Positions 53,097 through 61,958 of a stretch of DNA of 64,000 nucleotides are shown here, one piece after another. The DNA comes from DAOUJI01 sp965237875 (GTDB lineage: Bacteria; Chloroflexota; Dehalococcoidia; Lucifugimonadales; JAGWBF01): positions 1,426,001 to 1,490,000 of the forward strand of contig CBDEGP010000002.1 of assembly GCA_965237875.1 (NCBI GenBank), given 5' to 3'. Both the position numbers and the translations under genes were made by a program. A model generated the notes under the pieces. The model worked only from the letters and a program-made list of their open reading frames with translations, did no database searches and was not told the DNA's origin. Every line of letters begins with the position of its first letter. Position 1 is the first letter of the stretch.

Positions 53097-54299
53097 ATGG
53101 TTGATAAGCAGGCTATAGAACAGGCCAAGGAGCATTTCGGGGCGGTCCTCGAACAGCAGCTTGAGCGAGTCGAGCGCCTGAAGGCGGAGCCGGACTGGAT
53201 CGATTACAGCACAGTAACCCCCATCATCGTGGGGATGCTGGGCGGCGACGGGATCGGACCCTACATCGCCGCCGAGTCTCAGACCGTGTTGGAACATCTC
53301 CTGAAGGACCACGTCTCCACCGGCAAAGTGGAGTTCCGCGTGCTCGAGGGACTGACCATCGAAAACCGGGCCGAGAAGGTCAAGGCCATCCCCGATGACG
53401 TGCTGGCCGAGATCAGGGACTGCCACGTAACGCTTAAGGGGCCCACTCACACGCCCGAGAGGGGAGACGGCTGGCCCAACATCGAGTCGGCCAACGTAGC
53501 CATGCGGAAGGAACTCGACCTCTTCGCCAACGTCCGCCCGGTGCGCATTCCCGCCCAGGGGATCGACTGGACCTTCTTCCGAGAGAACACCGAGGACTTG
53601 TACGCCGTGGGCAGCCAGGGAATCAACGTCACCGACGACCTGGGAATCGACTTCCGAGTCATCACCAGCCAGGGATCGGAGCGGATCATCGAGGCCGCGT
53701 TCGCCCACGCCCAGCGGACCGGCAAGGACAACGTCACCATAGTCACCAAAGCCAACATAGTAAAGACCACCGACGGCAAGTTCCTGGACATCGCACGGAA
53801 GGTGGCCGAGAACTACCCCGGCATCACCTGGGAGGGCTGGTACATCGACATCATGACCGCCGCCCTGATCAACCCGGCACGCCAGAAGCAGTTCCAGGTG
53901 CTGGCGCTCCCCAACCTGTACGGCGACATACTGACCGACGAGGCGGCCCAGATACAGGGCGGCGTCGGCACCGCCGGAAGCGCCAACGTGGGCAAGCGCT
54001 ACGCCATGTTCGAGGCCATCCACGGTTCGGCGCCCCGCATGGTCAGGGAGAACCGCGCCCAGTTCGCAGACCCCAGCTCCATGATGCGAGCAGGGGCCAT
54101 GCTGCTGGAACACATCGGGTTCGAGTCCGAGGGCAGGAAGCTCCACAAGGCCCTGGACGTCTGCGGCCAGTACGAGCGCAAGATAACGATGACGGGCAGG
54201 GACACCGGCGCCACCGGCAAGGATTTCGGCGAGTACATCATGGACACCGTCGCAGACTCCACACTGGACGCGCGCTGGGAAGAGTACGTCTACGCCTAG
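53097..54299 (+). CDS. Isocitrate/isopropylmalate dehydrogenase family protein, probable isocitrate dehydrogenase
   Basis: 400 residues. VGMLGGDGIGPYIAAESQTV is the N-terminal signature. IRDCHVTLKGPTHTPERGDG holds the substrate loop, ANVAMRKELDLFANVRPVRI the R-x-x-LDLF-N-RP motif, WTFFRENTEDLYAVGSQGIN the Tyr/Glu block and LPNLYGDILTDEAAQIQGGV the metal-binding Asp region. It oxidises isocitrate to 2-oxoglutarate in the TCA cycle; 41 nt before malate dehydrogenase, consistent with a TCA operon. Cofactor choice (NAD or NADP) cannot be read with certainty. GGAGGA sits 4 nt before ATG 53097. Confidence 0.88.
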   Translation: MVDKQAIEQAKEHFGAVLEQQLERVERLKAEPDWIDYSTVTPIIVGMLGGDGIGPYIAAESQTVLEHLLKDHVSTGKVEFRVLEGLTIENRAEKVKAIPDDVLAEIRDCHVTLKGPTHTPERGDGWPNIESANVAMRKELDLFANVRPVRIPAQGIDWTFFRENTEDLYAVGSQGINVTDDLGIDFRVITSQGSERIIEAAFAHAQRTGKDNVTIVTKANIVKTTDGKFLDIARKVAENYPGITWEGWYIDIMTAALINPARQKQFQVLALPNLYGDILTDEAAQIQGGVGTAGSANVGKRYAMFEAIHGSAPRMVRENRAQFADPSSMMRAGAMLLEHIGFESEGRKLHKALDVCGQYERKITMTGRDTGATGKDFGEYIMDTVADSTLDARWEEYVYA

Positions 54300-54339
54300 A
54301 CCCGCCTAACCCACGATACAACCGACAGGAGACTGACCG

Positions 54340-55281
54340 ATGCGCAAGAAAGTGACGGTCGTGGGCGCCGGAAACGTCGGCGCCACCACCGCAGAGAGAA
54401 TCCACGCCCTGGGATACGCCGACGTAGTGTTGGTGGACGTGGTTGAAGACATGCCCCAGGGGAAAGCGCTGGATATGTTGGAGTCGGGACCGGTGTTGGG
54501 GTCCGACGCACTGATTACGGGAAGCAACGGCTACGAAGAGACCGCCGACTCCGACCTGGTGATAATAACCGCCGGAATCGCCCGACGCCCGGGAATGAGC
54601 CGCGACGACCTACTGATGACCAACATGAAGATCATAGGCTCGGTGACCCAGGAGGTGGTCAAACATTCTCCCAACGCCATCCTCATCGTGGTGACCAACC
54701 CCCTGGACGCAATGGTACAGCACGCCTACAACATCAGCGGCTTCCCCAGGGAGCGAGTGTTCGGAATGGCAGGCATCCTCGACACCTCCAGGTTCCGGAC
54801 GTTCATAGCGCAGGAACTGGACGTCTCCGTCGAGGACGTCCAAGCCTACGTGCTCGGCAGCCACGGTGACGACATGGTGCCGCTGGTCCGGTACACCACC
54901 GTGGGCGGCATCCCCATCTCCGAGTTGCTGTCCGCCGAGCGCATCGAGGCGCTGGTGCAGCGCACCAGGCAAGGGGGCGGAGAGATCGTAGCCCTGCTCA
55001 AGCAGGGGAGCGCCTTCTATGCCCCGTCGGCGGCCATCGTTCAGATGGCGGAGGCCGTGCTCCTGGACAAAAAGCGCATTCTGCCTTGCTGCGTGTACCT
55101 GGACGGAGAGTATGGAATCAAGGGCCTCTACGTGGGGGTCCCGGCAAAGCTGGGCGCCGCAGGCATGGAGCAGATCATCGAGATCAGCCTCACCCCTGAT
55201 GAGAAGGCCGCCCTGGACAAATCGGCCGCCAGCGTCAAAGAGCTAATAGAGGTGATGGAAAAGTCAGCCGTGGAAGGCTGA
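54340..55281 (+). CDS. mdh: Malate dehydrogenase
   Basis: 313 residues, LDH-like (MDH type 3). The NAD site is VTVVGAGNVGATTAERIHAL, with Asp (VVLVDVVED) for NAD preference. Substrate arginines are in IAGIARRPGMSRDDLL (I-T-AGIARRPGMSRDDL) and the catalytic His in YVLGSHGDDMVPLVRYT. It interconverts malate and oxaloacetate. It follows the isocitrate dehydrogenase gene closely, and AGGAGA precedes the start. Confidence 0.93.
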   Translation: MRKKVTVVGAGNVGATTAERIHALGYADVVLVDVVEDMPQGKALDMLESGPVLGSDALITGSNGYEETADSDLVIITAGIARRPGMSRDDLLMTNMKIIGSVTQEVVKHSPNAILIVVTNPLDAMVQHAYNISGFPRERVFGMAGILDTSRFRTFIAQELDVSVEDVQAYVLGSHGDDMVPLVRYTTVGGIPISELLSAERIEALVQRTRQGGGEIVALLKQGSAFYAPSAAIVQMAEAVLLDKKRILPCCVYLDGEYGIKGLYVGVPAKLGAAGMEQIIEISLTPDEKAALDKSAASVKELIEVMEKSAVEG

Positions 55282-55317
55282 CGCCCCGCTACCCATCCAT
55301 CCCAGAGAATTCCACCA

Positions 55318-56616
55318 ATGACTACGGAATCCAATCGGGAGGCCGAGCTCCTTGCAAAGGCTTCCCAGTTTTTACCGGGCTCTAACCTGGGCAACCCCAT
55401 ACTGGACCGCGAAAGAGTCTTAATCCTCACGAAAGGCAAGGGCTCGCGGGTCTGGGACGCCGCCGGGAATGAGTACATAGACTATCTCATGGGCTCCGGC
55501 CCCCTCGTCCTGGGACACTCTCACCCAGGCGTGGTCCAAGCCGTCATGGAGGCCGTGGAGGACGGCAGCACGTTCTTCGCGGCGAATGAGAGGACCATCC
55601 TGCTGGCCGAGGAAATCGTCAACGCCGTACCCTGCGCCGAAAAGGTCCGCTTCACCACCAGCGGCACCGACGCCTGCTTCCAGGCCCTGCGAATAGCCAG
55701 GGCATACCGGCGGCGGGACAAGATACTCAAGTTCGAGGGGGGCTACCACGGCAGCAGCGACTACGCCGTGATGAGCGTGAATCCCTCAACTGCACAGCTA
55801 AGAGACTTCCCTGAGCCTGTCGCAAACTCGGCAGGCGTGCCCGCGGCAATATCGGATACAGTGCTGGCGGCGCCCTACAACGACATCGAGACCGCCGGCG
55901 CCATCATAGAGAAGCGCCACGATGAGTTGGGAGCGGTCATAATCGAACCCCAGCAGAGGGTCATCCCCCCAACGCCGGGGTTCCTCCAACAGCTCAGGGA
56001 CATGACAACCCACTACGGGATACCCCTCATATTTGACGAGGTGGTGACCGGGTTCAGGTTAGCTTACGGAGGGGCGCAGGAGTATTACGGCGTCATTCCC
56101 GACCTATGCACCCTGGGCAAGATAGTCGGCGGAGGCTATCCCCTAGCCGTCGTGGCGGGGCGGGAAGAGCTAATGTCCGCCTTCGACCCGTCAGCCCAGG
56201 AGACCGGCTCCTTTGTACCTCAGGTCGGCACTCTCAACGGCAACCCGGTGTCATCAGCCGCAGGGCTGGCCACCTTGGCGGAGCTAAGAAAGGAAGGCTC
56301 CTACGAAAAGCTGCACGGCATTGGCGCCAGGCTGAAAGAAGGTATTGCACAAGTCTTCTCCGAGGCTGAAATTCCCGTTGTGGTCACCGGAGAGGCTCCC
56401 ATCTTCGGCTTTATGTTCACCGACCAGCCCGTGAAAGACTACAGGGACACTCTCAAGGCCGACGCCGGGAAGATGGTTGAATTCACCCGCCTCTTGCTGG
56501 GCCAAGGGCTGCTCAAAGGCTGGCCGGAGAAGATGTACGTCTCCCTGGCCCATGAGCCGGAAATAGATGCTACACTTGAAGCGTTCCGCAAAACCGTCCA
56601 ACAGTTGAAGGACTAG
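55318..56616 (+). CDS. Class III aminotransferase, glutamate-1-semialdehyde aminomutase-like
   Basis: 432 residues, PLP-dependent. GSRVWDAAGNEYIDYLMGSG, VRFTTSGTDACFQALRIARA, FEGGYHGSSDYAVMSVNPST, IFDEVVTGFRLAYGGAQEYY and CTLGKIVGGGYPLAVVAGRE (PLP-binding Lys in LGKIVGGG) follow the HemL/GSA-aminomutase pattern. Homologs of this type include hemL but also many promiscuous aminotransferases, and no other heme gene is nearby, so I do not assign the symbol. It starts 36 nt after malate dehydrogenase. Confidence 0.88.
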   Translation: MTTESNREAELLAKASQFLPGSNLGNPILDRERVLILTKGKGSRVWDAAGNEYIDYLMGSGPLVLGHSHPGVVQAVMEAVEDGSTFFAANERTILLAEEIVNAVPCAEKVRFTTSGTDACFQALRIARAYRRRDKILKFEGGYHGSSDYAVMSVNPSTAQLRDFPEPVANSAGVPAAISDTVLAAPYNDIETAGAIIEKRHDELGAVIIEPQQRVIPPTPGFLQQLRDMTTHYGIPLIFDEVVTGFRLAYGGAQEYYGVIPDLCTLGKIVGGGYPLAVVAGREELMSAFDPSAQETGSFVPQVGTLNGNPVSSAAGLATLAELRKEGSYEKLHGIGARLKEGIAQVFSEAEIPVVVTGEAPIFGFMFTDQPVKDYRDTLKADAGKMVEFTRLLLGQGLLKGWPEKMYVSLAHEPEIDATLEAFRKTVQQLKD

Positions 56617-56632
56617 CAGAGATTTCCAGCCG

Positions 56633-57184
56633 ATGCGTGTAAAGAAGAAGTTGCTGACCGCAGAGGAGTTGATCGTCCTTCCCACGGCGGGCCGACGCCT
56701 CGAGCTTGTGGACGGGGAGCTGTACGAAATGCCGCCAGCGGGAGCCAGGCATGGCAAATTTGCGATGAGAATCGGATCCCAGTTGGAAACATACGCCAGC
56801 CGTCACAGACTTGGCCTCGTTTTCGCCGCGGAAACCGGTTTCACCCTCAGCCGCAACCCTGACACCGTGCTGGCGCCCGACGTCTCGTTTGTGTCCCACA
56901 ACAGGCTGCCCGCCGGAGACCTCCCGGCGGGGTTTCTTGAAATGGCCCCGGACTTGGCCGTGGAGGTCAAGTCCCCGGGAGACACCAACCGGGAGATTCG
57001 GGACAAGGCGGATGCGTGGCTGGCGGCGGGAACCTCCGCCGTCTGGGTCTTAGACCCTGGCGACCGCACCGTAACGATCCATGAACCAGGCCGAGCTCCA
57101 CTGGTCATCACCGAGTCCGAGTCTCTGTCCGGCGGAGTCTTGCTGCCAGGCTTCCAAGTCTCCGTTCGAGACCTGTTCGAATAG
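56633..57184 (+). CDS. Uma2 family (PD-(D/E)XK-like) protein
   Basis: 183 residues. LTAEELIVLPTAGRRLELVD and GELYEMPPAGARHGKFAMRI start the DUF820/Uma2 fold. NPDTVLAPDVSFVSHNRLPA, MAPDLAVEVKSPGDTNREIR (D...E-V-K nuclease-like core) and KADAWLAAGTSAVWVLDPGD complete it. Predicted restriction-endonuclease-like fold; the biological role of Uma2 proteins is largely unknown and they are often in mobile or variable DNA. 16 nt after the aminotransferase. Confidence 0.9.
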   Translation: MRVKKKLLTAEELIVLPTAGRRLELVDGELYEMPPAGARHGKFAMRIGSQLETYASRHRLGLVFAAETGFTLSRNPDTVLAPDVSFVSHNRLPAGDLPAGFLEMAPDLAVEVKSPGDTNREIRDKADAWLAAGTSAVWVLDPGDRTVTIHEPGRAPLVITESESLSGGVLLPGFQVSVRDLFE

Positions 57185-57241
57185 AACCGCCCGAGTGCGG
57201 CGGGCGTATAGTAGTCTGTAGATTCCCCCCAGGACCGCGAC

Positions 57242-58282
57242 ATGGCGCACCCTTGGGCCAACGTTTTCATCCTGATCCTAGGCGGCCTTTCGCTTCTCAG
57301 CGGCTTTTTCGGGCTGTTAGGAGGCTCTCCCGGCTGGGCGCCCGCCCTCATCGCACACCGCATTTCAGGGTTCGCCGTCGTGGCGCTGCTCCTCTGGAAG
57401 GGCCGCAACGTCCTTGCGCCGCTGACCGACCGGAGCGGGTGGAAGCGCAAGCCGGCGCTGTATCTTGGTTCCGTTGCCATGCTCCTGACGCTGCTGGCCG
57501 CTCTTACGCTGGGCATAGTCTGGAGCCACGGCGGTTATTTCGCCTACAACGGATTGAGCGGTCTCAGTTGGCACATATATTTGTCGCTGTTCCTTGCCCC
57601 ATTCGTGGTGTGGCACGTCTTCAAACATTCCTACAGCCTGCGCCCCCGTTTCTGGGTCGAGCGGAGGTCCTTCTTGAGACTCGCCGGGCTGAGTCTAGTG
57701 GGACTGGCCCTGTGGCGCACGGGCGAGCTTGCGGCCCAGGTCTTCGAACTGCCGGGGGAGGACAGACGCTTCACCGGGTCATACGAACGGAGAAGCTTCA
57801 CGGGCAACGCCTTCCCCACCACGTCGTGGCTCAACGACGACCCGGAGCCGGTCGACGAGGAAACGTGGCGGTTGAGGGTGTCGGGACTGATCCGGCGGGA
57901 ACTGGACCTTGGCTTGACGGACCTGGCGGGCCGCCGTGAAAAGCTCACCTGCACCCTGGACTGCACCGGGGGATGGCAGTCAACCCAGGAATGGGAGGGA
58001 GCGCCCTTGAAGGAGGTCTTGGAGGCGGCCGGAGTGGAGGCGGGCGCCGGCAGCGTGACTGTACGCTCCGTTACGGGCTACCAGCGAAGATTCTCACTGA
58101 AAGAGGCCGATGGACTCCTGTTGGCCACCCACGTCGGCGGCGACGCCATCTCCCACGGGCACGGCTTCCCCGTGCGGTTGGCAGCGCCCGGCAAACGCGG
58201 TTTCGAGTGGGTAAAGTGGGTGGACTCCATCCACGTAAACGACACCGGCAAGTGGTGGCAGCCGCCGTTGCCCCTTACGTAA
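57242..58282 (+). CDS. Membrane-anchored sulfite-oxidase-type molybdopterin oxidoreductase (cytochrome b-like N-terminus)
   Basis: 346 residues in two parts. Residues 1-130 hold four membrane segments with histidines placed like haem ligands (IAHRISGFAVVALLLWKG, SWHIYLSLFLAPFVVWHVFK). Residues 150-346 are the oxidoreductase molybdopterin-binding domain: NAFPTTSWLNDDPEPVDEET, LTCTLDCTGGWQSTQEWEGA with the Mo-ligating Cys in LDCTGGW, and LATHVGGDAISHGHGFPVRL, ending KWVDSIHVNDTGKWW. The combination would pass electrons between a periplasmic-side Mo centre and the membrane. Substrate unknown. Confidence 0.88.
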   Translation: MAHPWANVFILILGGLSLLSGFFGLLGGSPGWAPALIAHRISGFAVVALLLWKGRNVLAPLTDRSGWKRKPALYLGSVAMLLTLLAALTLGIVWSHGGYFAYNGLSGLSWHIYLSLFLAPFVVWHVFKHSYSLRPRFWVERRSFLRLAGLSLVGLALWRTGELAAQVFELPGEDRRFTGSYERRSFTGNAFPTTSWLNDDPEPVDEETWRLRVSGLIRRELDLGLTDLAGRREKLTCTLDCTGGWQSTQEWEGAPLKEVLEAAGVEAGAGSVTVRSVTGYQRRFSLKEADGLLLATHVGGDAISHGHGFPVRLAAPGKRGFEWVKWVDSIHVNDTGKWWQPPLPLT

Positions 58283-58323
58283 TCCGACCTCGGAAGACTT
58301 TGTCGCCTGGGGACGGGCGTAAC

Positions 58324-59208
58324 TTACCGAGCGCCGACCTTCTCCACGACGGGTTTGGTGGAGATAATGTGTCTCTGGAGGCCCATCTCTTTGGTGGAAA
58401 AGCCCATGGCAAGACCGATCAGCTGGGGAAGATGGATGATGGGCAGGTCGATTTTACGCTGGGTCTGGGCCATGGCCTTGGGCTGGTATCCGTCCAGGTT
58501 CAGGTGGCACAGGGGACACGGGGTAACCATTGCGTCCGCTCCCTGGTCCAGGGCTTCGGCGGTGTGATTACCCACCATGGCCACAGAGTTGCGCTCGTTG
58601 ATGGTGAGGATAGGGAAGCCGCAGCATCGGGTCTTTCCCTTGAAGTCCACCACCTCGCCGCCCAGGGCCTCGATGACCGTTTCCAGGGACGTCTGCCGCT
58701 CGGGGTTCTCATCGAATCCGAGAGCGTCCGACGGACGGATGATGTAGCAGCCGTAGAAGGGCGCCACCTTCAGGTGCCTGAGGGGATTGGTCACGCGTTC
58801 CTTTATGGCATCCAGTCCAATGTCCTCCAGCATGACCCAAAGCAGGTGCTTGGGCTGCGCCGTTCCCTTGTATTCCAGGCCCTCGGGTGCAAGCTCGGCG
58901 TTAACCTTTGCCAGATATTCCGGCCTGTCTTTAAGCCTCTTGTTGGCCTGGCTCATGACACCCTGGCAGGTGGAGCAGATGACCATGATGGGCAGACCCA
59001 TCTTCTCCGCCATTGCAAAGGTCCGAGCGTTCAGCACGTCTCCGAGGAATTCGTTCTTCTCCTGGAGCACACCGGCGCCGGTGCATGAGGCCCCGGTCAT
59101 CTCTTCAAGCTCTATGCCCAACCTTTGGCAGACCAGCTTGGCCGCCGGGTAGAGCTCGGGGCACCCGCCCCGGGAGACGCAGCCTGGAAAGAAAGCGTAC
59201 TTTGGCAT
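58324..59208 (-). CDS. HdrB/SdhE-like cysteine-rich (CCG domain) subunit
   Basis: 294 residues. YAFFPGCVSRGGCPELYPAA opens the first CCG domain with ASCTGAGVL and VICSTCQGVMSQAN; the second is APFYGCYIIRP, KTRCCGFPILTINERN and MVTPCPLCHLNLDGYQ. The second domain has the full C...CCG...C-x2-C motif for a [4Fe-4S] cluster; the first has Ser-Cys instead of Cys-Cys. Directly downstream of sdhA-sdhB, so it is probably the third subunit of a non-classical (type E) succinate dehydrogenase or fumarate reductase, replacing haem anchor subunits. Confidence 0.88.
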   Translation of the reverse strand: MPKYAFFPGCVSRGGCPELYPAAKLVCQRLGIELEEMTGASCTGAGVLQEKNEFLGDVLNARTFAMAEKMGLPIMVICSTCQGVMSQANKRLKDRPEYLAKVNAELAPEGLEYKGTAQPKHLLWVMLEDIGLDAIKERVTNPLRHLKVAPFYGCYIIRPSDALGFDENPERQTSLETVIEALGGEVVDFKGKTRCCGFPILTINERNSVAMVGNHTAEALDQGADAMVTPCPLCHLNLDGYQPKAMAQTQRKIDLPIIHLPQLIGLAMGFSTKEMGLQRHIISTKPVVEKVGAR

Positions 59209-59244
59209 ATATCATCCACCTCAGGTACTTAAGTCGTTTGGGGC

Positions 59245-60192
59245 CTACTTGTTCAGCTTTTTGAAGATGTTCTTGACATTCTGGACGTTGGGAAGCGCCT
59301 TGTGGATTATGGGCGGCATTTTACCCTTCTTCAGGGCCCTCAGCCCCACCGGCGCAAAGTTCATCAGGGCCGGCAGGTTGAACAGTCCGACCGTCTTGAG
59401 GGGCAGAAGCTTTTCGTCCAACCAACCGCTGTGGCTGACAAGTTCCGTGAAGGCGTCCGTATGACGCGCCCCATAGTTGTTCGTGTAGCCAAGCTCCATA
59501 GCTTTGTCTCTCATGGCCATGATGCGGTCCATGGGAGCGACGCCCTTTGGGCACACTTCGACACATTCGTAGCACCGCGTGCAGTCCCAGATCCCCGTGT
59601 ACTCGCTAAGACCTTCCAGCCGGTGGTCATCGGCGTCGTCTCTGGGGTCTCCGATGAACCTGTACGCCTTTGCGAGAGCGGCCGGGCCGATGAAGTCCGG
59701 GTCCACTTCCAGGACTGTGCAGTCGGAAACGCAGGCCCCGCACATTATGCAGTTCATCACGCCTGCAAGATGCAGCATGTCCTCGTTGGGGGCTATGTAC
59801 TCCCCCTCGGGCTCAGGCCCTTGTGGTTGAAGCCAGGGCTCCACCGACTTGACCTTGTTCCAGAAGGGGGTCATGTCCACAACCAGGTCCTTGACAACCG
59901 GCATGACTCCGGCCGGTTCGATGACTATCTCGCCGCCCTCTTCGCAGATTGCGGAGGCCCGTATCTTGCAGGCCAAGCCCGCATGTCCGTTGATGCGCAT
60001 GGCGCAGGAACCGCAGATGGCGCTCCGGCAGGAGCACCGCAGGGACAGGGTCCCGTCCATGTCTTCCCGTATGTTGATCAGGGTGTCCAGCACAGTTGTG
60101 AACTGGTCTATCTCAACCTGATACTCCGACCAGTAGGACTCGGGGGTTTCCGATTCGGGATCGTAGCGCTTGACCTTGACGGTTATCTGCAT
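59245..60192 (-). CDS. sdhB: Succinate dehydrogenase/fumarate reductase iron-sulfur subunit
   Basis: 315 residues. The [2Fe-2S] domain has LRCSCRSAICGSCAMRINGH plus LAC. The [4Fe-4S] and [3Fe-4S] domain has CIMCGACVSDC and CTRCYECVEVCPKGVAPMDR. It carries electrons from SdhA to the membrane subunit. ATG 60192 overlaps the sdhA stop (TGATG), so translation is coupled. The C-terminal tail (about 60 residues after the last cluster) is longer than in most SdhB and ends in a basic stretch. Confidence 0.94.
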   Translation of the reverse strand: MQITVKVKRYDPESETPESYWSEYQVEIDQFTTVLDTLINIREDMDGTLSLRCSCRSAICGSCAMRINGHAGLACKIRASAICEEGGEIVIEPAGVMPVVKDLVVDMTPFWNKVKSVEPWLQPQGPEPEGEYIAPNEDMLHLAGVMNCIMCGACVSDCTVLEVDPDFIGPAALAKAYRFIGDPRDDADDHRLEGLSEYTGIWDCTRCYECVEVCPKGVAPMDRIMAMRDKAMELGYTNNYGARHTDAFTELVSHSGWLDEKLLPLKTVGLFNLPALMNFAPVGLRALKKGKMPPIIHKALPNVQNVKNIFKKLNK

Positions 60193-61871
60193 CAGTACTT
60201 TCTCTCCTCCGGGGTCCATTGGGTTATGACAACCGGCAGCGTGGAAAACTGGGGGCCGTCCTCCGAATGGCTCACCAAAGTGTGCTTCAGCCAGTTCTCG
60301 TCGTCACGTTCAGTGTAGTCGGTGCGGGAGTGGGCGCCGCGGCTCTCTTTGCGCTCTATGCCGCTGATCACGATGGTCTCGGCGCAGTCCAACATGAAGC
60401 CCAACTCCAGGGCGAAGATCAGGTCGGTGTTGAACGTCCGGCCCTTGTTTTCCACGGGGACCTTTTCGTAGCGTTCCTTCAGGGGACCCAGGGCTTCCAG
60501 CGCCGTCTTCATCCCGGATTCGTCCCGGAAGACCCCCAGGCAGTCGTTCATGACTGTGCCCATTCCCAAACGGATGGACGCCACCCGGTCGCCGTTGACG
60601 GGACGGTCGAGTATAGCCTGGAGCCTCTTCTCCTCATTCTCTACAAGGGCTTCCACGTTGACCGGTCGATAATCTTTGTTCTTGGCGACTTCTGAGGCAT
60701 GGACTCCCGATCGACGCCCGAAAATAACCGTATCCAGAAGCGAGTTGGCGCCCAGGCGGTTGCCTCCGTGTACGCTTACGTTGGCGCACTCCCCGGCGGC
60801 GTAGATGCCCGGGACCCTGGTCTGGCCGTCGACGTCGGTCTTTATGCCGCCCATGTGGTAGTGCATCCCTGGCTGTATGGGGATGGGTTCTTTCGTTATG
60901 TCGATGCCCACCAGGTCCAGTCCTATGTCGTATATCTGGGAGAGCCGCTCCCTGATGAGCTGCTCACCCAGATGGGTGCAGTCCAGCAAAACACTCCCGT
61001 CAATCCCGCGCCCTTCCGCTATTTCCGTAGTCTCGGAGCGGGACACCACGTCCCTGGACGCCAGCTCCATCATGCTGGGAGCATACCGCTCCATGAAACG
61101 GTCTCCATCCTTGTTGAGCAGGTAAGCCCCCTCCCCTCTGGCTCCCTCGGTGATGAGGACTCCGCTTCCCTTGAGGGTGGTGGGGTGGTACTGGACCATT
61201 TCCATGTCCATAAGCGGGACTCCGGCCTTATAAGCCAGGGCCATCCCGTCGCCGGTTACGATCAGTGCGTTGGTGCTGGGCTCGAAGACCCGGCCCAGAC
61301 CTCCCGTGGCCAGTATCACGGTCTTGGCCTTGATGACGTAGATGCGTCCGGTCCTGATTTCCATGGCCACCACGCCGGAGCACTCGCCATCGTCGAGGAT
61401 CAGGCTGGTGACGAACCATTCCTCGTAGGACGTCACCTCGGACTTCATGATCTGTTCGTGAAGCACGTGGAGCATCGCCTGCCCTGTAAAGTCGGCCACG
61501 AAGAAGGTCCTGGCGCGCCGTTGGCCTCCGAAGGCCCGCGTGCCCAGGCGTCCTTCATCGTCCCGGTTGAAGATGACGCCCATGTGCTCGAGGCCGATGA
61601 GAGCGTCTCCCGCCTCTCGGCACATGATCTCAATGGCGTCCTGGTCTCCCAGGTAATCGCTTCCCTTTATGGTGTCGAAGGCATGTTCTTCCCAGTCGTC
61701 GCCTCGGTCTGTCAGGGCTGCGTTTATGCCGCCCTGAGCGGCGTTGGAGTGGCTCCGCACCGGATGGACCTTGGAGATCATGCCTACGTTGGCCCCGGCC
61801 TCCTGGGCGGCCAAGGCGGCTCTGAGGCCGGCGAGACCTCCGCCGACCACGAGAACATCATGCTCTAGCAC
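60192..61871 (-). CDS. sdhA: Succinate dehydrogenase/fumarate reductase flavoprotein subunit
   Basis: 559 residues. The FAD site is DVLVVGGGLAGLRAALAAQE. The His carrying covalent FAD is in VRSHSNAAQGGINAAL. VQYHPTTLKGSGVLITEGAR, the active-site GEGAYLLNKDGDRFMERYAP, HYHMGGIKTDVDGQTRVPGI and ECANVSVHGGNRLGANSLLD are all present, as is RRKESRGAHSRTDY-type ERKESRGAHSRTDYTERDD. It oxidises succinate or reduces fumarate; direction cannot be told from sequence. First gene of sdhA-sdhB-sdhE-like. Confidence 0.95.
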   Translation of the reverse strand: MLEHDVLVVGGGLAGLRAALAAQEAGANVGMISKVHPVRSHSNAAQGGINAALTDRGDDWEEHAFDTIKGSDYLGDQDAIEIMCREAGDALIGLEHMGVIFNRDDEGRLGTRAFGGQRRARTFFVADFTGQAMLHVLHEQIMKSEVTSYEEWFVTSLILDDGECSGVVAMEIRTGRIYVIKAKTVILATGGLGRVFEPSTNALIVTGDGMALAYKAGVPLMDMEMVQYHPTTLKGSGVLITEGARGEGAYLLNKDGDRFMERYAPSMMELASRDVVSRSETTEIAEGRGIDGSVLLDCTHLGEQLIRERLSQIYDIGLDLVGIDITKEPIPIQPGMHYHMGGIKTDVDGQTRVPGIYAAGECANVSVHGGNRLGANSLLDTVIFGRRSGVHASEVAKNKDYRPVNVEALVENEEKRLQAILDRPVNGDRVASIRLGMGTVMNDCLGVFRDESGMKTALEALGPLKERYEKVPVENKGRTFNTDLIFALELGFMLDCAETIVISGIERKESRGAHSRTDYTERDDENWLKHTLVSHSEDGPQFSTLPVVITQWTPEERKY

Positions 61872-61928
61872 GTTTCAATCACCTCTATATCCATATCTAA
61901 CCGGGTTCCCGTGCGAAAATGCGCCCAC

Positions 61929-61934
61929 ATTATA
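61929..61934 (-). promoter_or_regulatory. -10 element upstream of sdhA
   Basis: TATAAT on the minus strand, 58 nt before the sdhA start; the -35 is unclear. Confidence 0.35.
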
Positions 61935-61958
61935 TCATGCCTAGCCAGCGCCAAGAAT

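Noticed and set aside
60699..61868. A 389-codon plus-strand frame opposite sdhA, and similar long antisense frames opposite the thiolases (45264-46415, 46986-47957) and isocitrate dehydrogenase (52974-54146)
   Set aside because: All lie exactly opposite genes with strong motifs; codon-position GC bias creates such frames.
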